In this document: one piece after another, positions 13,147-15,688 of the stretch
Position numbering within the stretch: the stretch's first letter is position 1
Layout of the letters: the number at the start of each line of letters is the position of its first letter
NCBI GenBank assembly: GCA_934635045.1
Contig: CAKTZA010000073.1
Coordinates: 1 to 15,688, forward strand
Reading direction: 5' to 3'
Length of the DNA stretch: 15,688 nucleotides
Origin: an uncultured Kiritimatiellota bacterium
GTDB lineage: Bacteria; Verrucomicrobiota; Kiritimatiellia; RFP12; UBA1067
Notes under the pieces: generated by a model
Told to the model about the DNA's origin: nothing
The model's database searches: none
Seen by the model: the letters and a program-made list of their open reading frames with translations, nothing else
Position numbers and translations under genes: made by a program

Positions 13147-14579
13147 CCGAGATAGACCTTCTGGTTTTCGAGTTCGCGCTTCAGAGCGGCATACGGCAAC
13201 GCGCGCGGCGCAACGCCCTTCTTCGCCGCAAGCGCCGCCGCGATGCCCGCAGCCTGTCCCGACACGAAGCACGGCGCGATCAGGCGGAACGTGTCCACCG
13301 TGTCCGGCGCGCCCAGGCAGCGTCCCGCCGCCAGCACGTGCTCGCCCTTCTTCGGCACGAGCGAGCGGTAGCTGAGGGTCATGCCGTTGTGTGCACCGCA
13401 GTTGCCGAACCAGCCGACGATTTCATGCGCGTTCGCGTTCGCCGCCTCGGCCGCCCGGTCGACGATCAGTTCCGCCTCCAGGAGGCGCGTCGCGCGCGGC
13501 CCGATCATCGAGCAGTTGTTGGCGATGTAGACCTCTTCCCAGCCAGGCGTCCGACGCATCTTCGCGACATGCTCCCACCAGAACTTGCGATGCAGGACTT
13601 CGGCCTTGGAAAGGTCACGGACACTCAGTCCGTCACCCTGCGGCCCGAGGCGACCGCTCCACCAGACCGTTCCGTTGCCCTCGTTGCTCCGCATCGGCCA
13701 CGGACAGGACACGCCGTCATAGGCGACGCCCGGATCCTTCGGCGGCTGCGTCGCCGTCACGCGGTCGATGTTTCCGAGTCGCGTCGTGTAGCCGATGCCG
13801 TGCGTGATCTGGCGATAGCCGCACCCGGCGGCGAAGAAGACGTCACCGTCGCCCGTGCAGTCCACGACCTCACGCGCGAGAATCGCCTGCGGCCCCTGCT
13901 TGGACTGGAAGACGATGCCGAGGACATTCTCGCCGTCCTGAATGACGTCGATGCCCGTCGCATGGAAAAACGTCTCGACGCCCGCCTCTTCGCACATGCG
14001 ATCCATCAGGTACTTCGCGCCCTCCGGGTCGATCGTCGGCTGCCAGTGGCGGCTGTCGTTCGCCGGATCCTCCTGCGTCGACATCCAGCGGCCCGCAGCC
14101 CGCGCGCGGCGCATGAACTCCTCGCAGATGCCGCGCGTGACGAGATTCCACTTGCCGCTCTCCGCACGGACGCCCGTCGCGAGCACAATCAGTACCATGC
14201 CGTTCGTGAAGAGTCCGCCCAACGAACCCGAAGCCTCGACAAGCGCCGTCTTCGCGCCTGCGCGCGCCGACGCGACCGCCGCCGCAAATCCGGCCGGGCC
14301 GCCGCCCACGACCACGACATCCGTCTCATGGAAGCGAGGGATCTCCCGTGCCGGCATCATGACCTTGCCGTCCTTCAGGAAGCAGCTCGGCCCGTCCTCG
14401 ATCGTGTGCGGAATCGGGAAGATGCGCTGACCGAACCAGACGTTCTTCGGATCGCCCACCGAGCCCGGCGGCAACGTCTTCGCCGTCGCGACGAACTCGT
14501 CGCCGAACGCTGCCCCCGTTGCGCCCGCCGCGCCGAGAAGCCCCAGTTTTTTCAGGAATTCACGCTTGCTGATCTGCAT
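13143..14579 (-). CDS. Exported FAD-dependent oxidoreductase with Tat-like signal
   Basis: 478 residues. N-terminus MQISKREFLKKLGLLGAAGA is Tat-like with a Lys-Arg pair (SKREFLK) in place of Arg-Arg, followed by a hydrophobic Ala/Gly stretch. A Rossmann FAD-binding site VVVVGGGPAGFAAAVASARAG lies near residues 70-90, a second conserved segment SLGGLFTNGM follows, and CTGDGD near residue 235 is typical of the FAD_oxidored family (Pfam PF12831). The C-terminal GRCLGAPDTVDTFR and SGQAAGIAAALAAKKG close the flavin site. Substrate unknown; related proteins are common in PVC and Bacteroidota genomes. The start at 14579 is fixed by a perfect AAGGAGG eight bases upstream; a longer frame to 14681 lacks this. 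Heads the ispF operon. Confidence 0.87.
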   Translation of the reverse strand: MQISKREFLKKLGLLGAAGATGAAFGDEFVATAKTLPPGSVGDPKNVWFGQRIFPIPHTIEDGPSCFLKDGKVMMPAREIPRFHETDVVVVGGGPAGFAAAVASARAGAKTALVEASGSLGGLFTNGMVLIVLATGVRAESGKWNLVTRGICEEFMRRARAAGRWMSTQEDPANDSRHWQPTIDPEGAKYLMDRMCEEAGVETFFHATGIDVIQDGENVLGIVFQSKQGPQAILAREVVDCTGDGDVFFAAGCGYRQITHGIGYTTRLGNIDRVTATQPPKDPGVAYDGVSCPWPMRSNEGNGTVWWSGRLGPQGDGLSVRDLSKAEVLHRKFWWEHVAKMRRTPGWEEVYIANNCSMIGPRATRLLEAELIVDRAAEAANANAHEIVGWFGNCGAHNGMTLSYRSLVPKKGEHVLAAGRCLGAPDTVDTFRLIAPCFVSGQAAGIAAALAAKKGVAPRALPYAALKRELENQKVYLG

Positions 14580-14587
14580 CTGATTTG

Positions 14588-14594
14588 CCTCCTT
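14588..14594 (-). promoter_or_regulatory. Strong Shine-Dalgarno fixing the FAD oxidoreductase start
   Basis: AAGGAGG on the minus strand, eight bases before the ATG at 14579. It decides the start, placing the Tat-like signal at the very N-terminus. Confidence 0.85.
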
Positions 14595-14631
14595 GTTGTT
14601 TGAAGATCCCTGTTGCGATGCAACGGCCCGT

Positions 14632-14640
14632 ATTATACCA
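14632..14640 (-). promoter_or_regulatory. Extended -10 promoter of the FAD oxidoreductase-ispF operon
   Basis: The minus strand reads TGGTATAATACGGG, with TATAAT at 14637-14632 and TGG at 14640-14638. Transcription would start near 14625, giving a leader of about 45 bases. No clear -35. The same form occurs before rseP. Confidence 0.7.
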
Positions 14641-14683
14641 AACCCCATCCACGTGTGCACGAGGCGCACGGATTCCGCCAAGG

Positions 14684-15598
14684 TCAGCCCCGACGAAGCG
14701 AGGAGAGGAGCGAGGTGAGGACGGCGGCGGCAAACACGAGCGAACAGCCCAGGAACTGGCGCGGCGACAGCGTATCGCCCAACACGACATAGCCGGACAG
14801 CGCGCCAAAGACAGACTCCATCGACAGGAGAATCGCCGCGAGCGCCGGCGGCGTGCGGGCCTGACCGAAGTTCTGCAACGTGTAGGCGATGCCGCTGGAG
14901 AAGACACCGCAGTAGAAGACAGGCAAGATTGTCGTCGGCCGCGAAACGAGCGACGCAAAGAAGGAAAGGAGTCGGGACGATTCAGAATCAAGAAAGAGGA
15001 ACGGTGCGCCGACAAGCGAGCAGGTGAAGAGCTGCGTCGCGCTCATCACCAAGAGATCGGACGTCTTCGCGAAATGATCGACGCACAGCATCTGGGCGGA
15101 GAAGAGCACCGCGCAGAGAAGCGTCCACGCCTCACCACGTCCGAGCGACAGCGTTTCGCCGTCGATGGAAAGGAAATACGTGCCCACGAGGGCAAGCACG
15201 ACACCGAGCCAGATGAAGGGGCGCGGCAACGTGCGCGTCAGAATCGCCGCGCCAACCGGCACCATCAGGACGTAGTTTGTCGTCAGGAACGCGCAGATGC
15301 CCGGCGTCGTATTCTCGACGCCAATCTGCTGCGTGACCATCGCCAAGAAGAGCGGAACGCCACAGCAGACGCCAGCCAAGATCGAATGGCGCACAGATGA
15401 CGTTGCAGAAGGAATCGGGACATCGGAACAACGCTTACGCGCTGTGCGAACGCGAATCAAGCCCAACAGGAACACGCCGCCAAGGATGTTCCGAAGAACC
15501 GTCATCGCGAAGGGGCCGAGCGTATCCGCGCCAATCTTTTGCGCAAGAAACGCCGTTCCCCAGATGAACGTCGTCAGGAAAAGTAAGAATGGTCCCAT
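14684..15598 (-). CDS. EamA/DMT-superfamily transporter
   Basis: 304 residues with about ten hydrophobic segments in two repeated halves, the layout of 10-TM drug/metabolite transporters. Seen: MGPFLLFLTTFIWGTAFLAQK, the typical first-helix Trp-Gly; AFLTTNYVLMVPVGAAIL and LGVVLALVGTYFLS at the end of the first half; SSGIAYTLQNFGQ and AAILLSMESVFGALSGYVVLGD in the second. The substrate cannot be told. The ATG at 15598 follows AGAGAGA. It starts about 25 bases after the 5S rRNA end, so it may be read by transcription leaving the rRNA operon; no separate promoter is visible in that gap. Confidence 0.9.
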   Translation of the reverse strand: MGPFLLFLTTFIWGTAFLAQKIGADTLGPFAMTVLRNILGGVFLLGLIRVRTARKRCSDVPIPSATSSVRHSILAGVCCGVPLFLAMVTQQIGVENTTPGICAFLTTNYVLMVPVGAAILTRTLPRPFIWLGVVLALVGTYFLSIDGETLSLGRGEAWTLLCAVLFSAQMLCVDHFAKTSDLLVMSATQLFTCSLVGAPFLFLDSESSRLLSFFASLVSRPTTILPVFYCGVFSSGIAYTLQNFGQARTPPALAAILLSMESVFGALSGYVVLGDTLSPRQFLGCSLVFAAAVLTSLLSSLRRG

Positions 15599-15623
15599 CG
15601 TGTCTCTCTAAAAAACAAGAAAA

Positions 15624-15688
15624 GCCGGCGGCGCCCTACTCTCGCGCGGGCGGGTCCCGCACTACCCTCGGCGAAGGGGCGCTTGACT
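15624..15688 (-). rRNA. rrf: 5S rRNA, 3' part (partial)
   Basis: The minus strand reads AGTCAAGCGCCCCTTCGCCG, then GAGGGTAGTGCGGGACCCGC and CGAGAGTAGGGCGCCGCCGG, matching the 3' half of bacterial 5S (E. coli CGAGAGTAGGGAACTGCC). The 5' half lies off the right edge. The 3' end near 15624 is approximate. A T-rich stretch (TTTTCTTGTTTTTT) follows it and may help termination, though no separate hairpin is clear. Confidence 0.9.

Noticed and set aside
13147..13272. A longer N-terminus for IspF
   Set aside because: It is an out-of-frame reading of the FAD oxidoreductase's end; MRIGFGYDSH is the family's usual start.

Overview
The window looks like a piece of a high-GC bacterial chromosome or metagenomic contig, probably from the PVC group (Verrucomicrobiota/Kiritimatiellota-like). 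That placement rests on the 16S start, which reads GAACGAACGCTGG after the 27F site, and on gene style; it is an inference, not proof. Every gene reads leftwards (minus strand). The right edge holds the 3' part of a 5S rRNA and the left edge the first ~45 bases of a 16S rRNA, so the window is the space between two rRNA operons, or a contig broken at them.

Layout in the direction of transcription, right to left: 5S rRNA; an EamA/DMT transporter starting about 25 bases after it; an extended -10 promoter; a tight operon of a secreted-type FAD oxidoreductase, ispF, an orphan vsr, a DPM1-like glycosyltransferase, a HIT protein and a TatD-type hydrolase, mostly with overlapping stops and starts; a short SdpI-like membrane protein; epmA; then a two-gene polyketide/PUFA-synthase-like unit (4250-9006); then rseP-ispG-O-antigen-ligase-like; a possible terminator; and the promoter and boxA-bearing leader of the next 16S.

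Two things stand out. First, the two-gene synthase unit has the fold signatures of KS, KS-AT linker, AT, DH double hotdog and a C-terminal Sfp-type phosphopantetheinyl transferase. The catalytic residues of KS (Cys to Gly, first His to Asp), AT (Ser to Ala, His to Asn) and DH (His to Tyr) are all replaced, while the PPTase motifs are intact and no carrier protein is visible. It reads as a split pseudo-synthase attached to a live PPTase.

Second, several conserved enzymes carry repetitive DNA in frame inside their coding sequence: GGGGACAGNCCCC palindromes in epmA (seven copies) and single copies in the TatD and O-antigen-ligase genes; 8-base ATTCG-type tandem repeats in ispG and the TatD gene; and a polypyrimidine/polypurine tract in rseP. 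The inserts fall between conserved blocks and leave the motifs intact.

Four promoters, including the rRNA promoter, share an extended -10 of the form TGnTAnAnTA. The one before the synthase unit sits so close to the ATG that its transcript may be leaderless.
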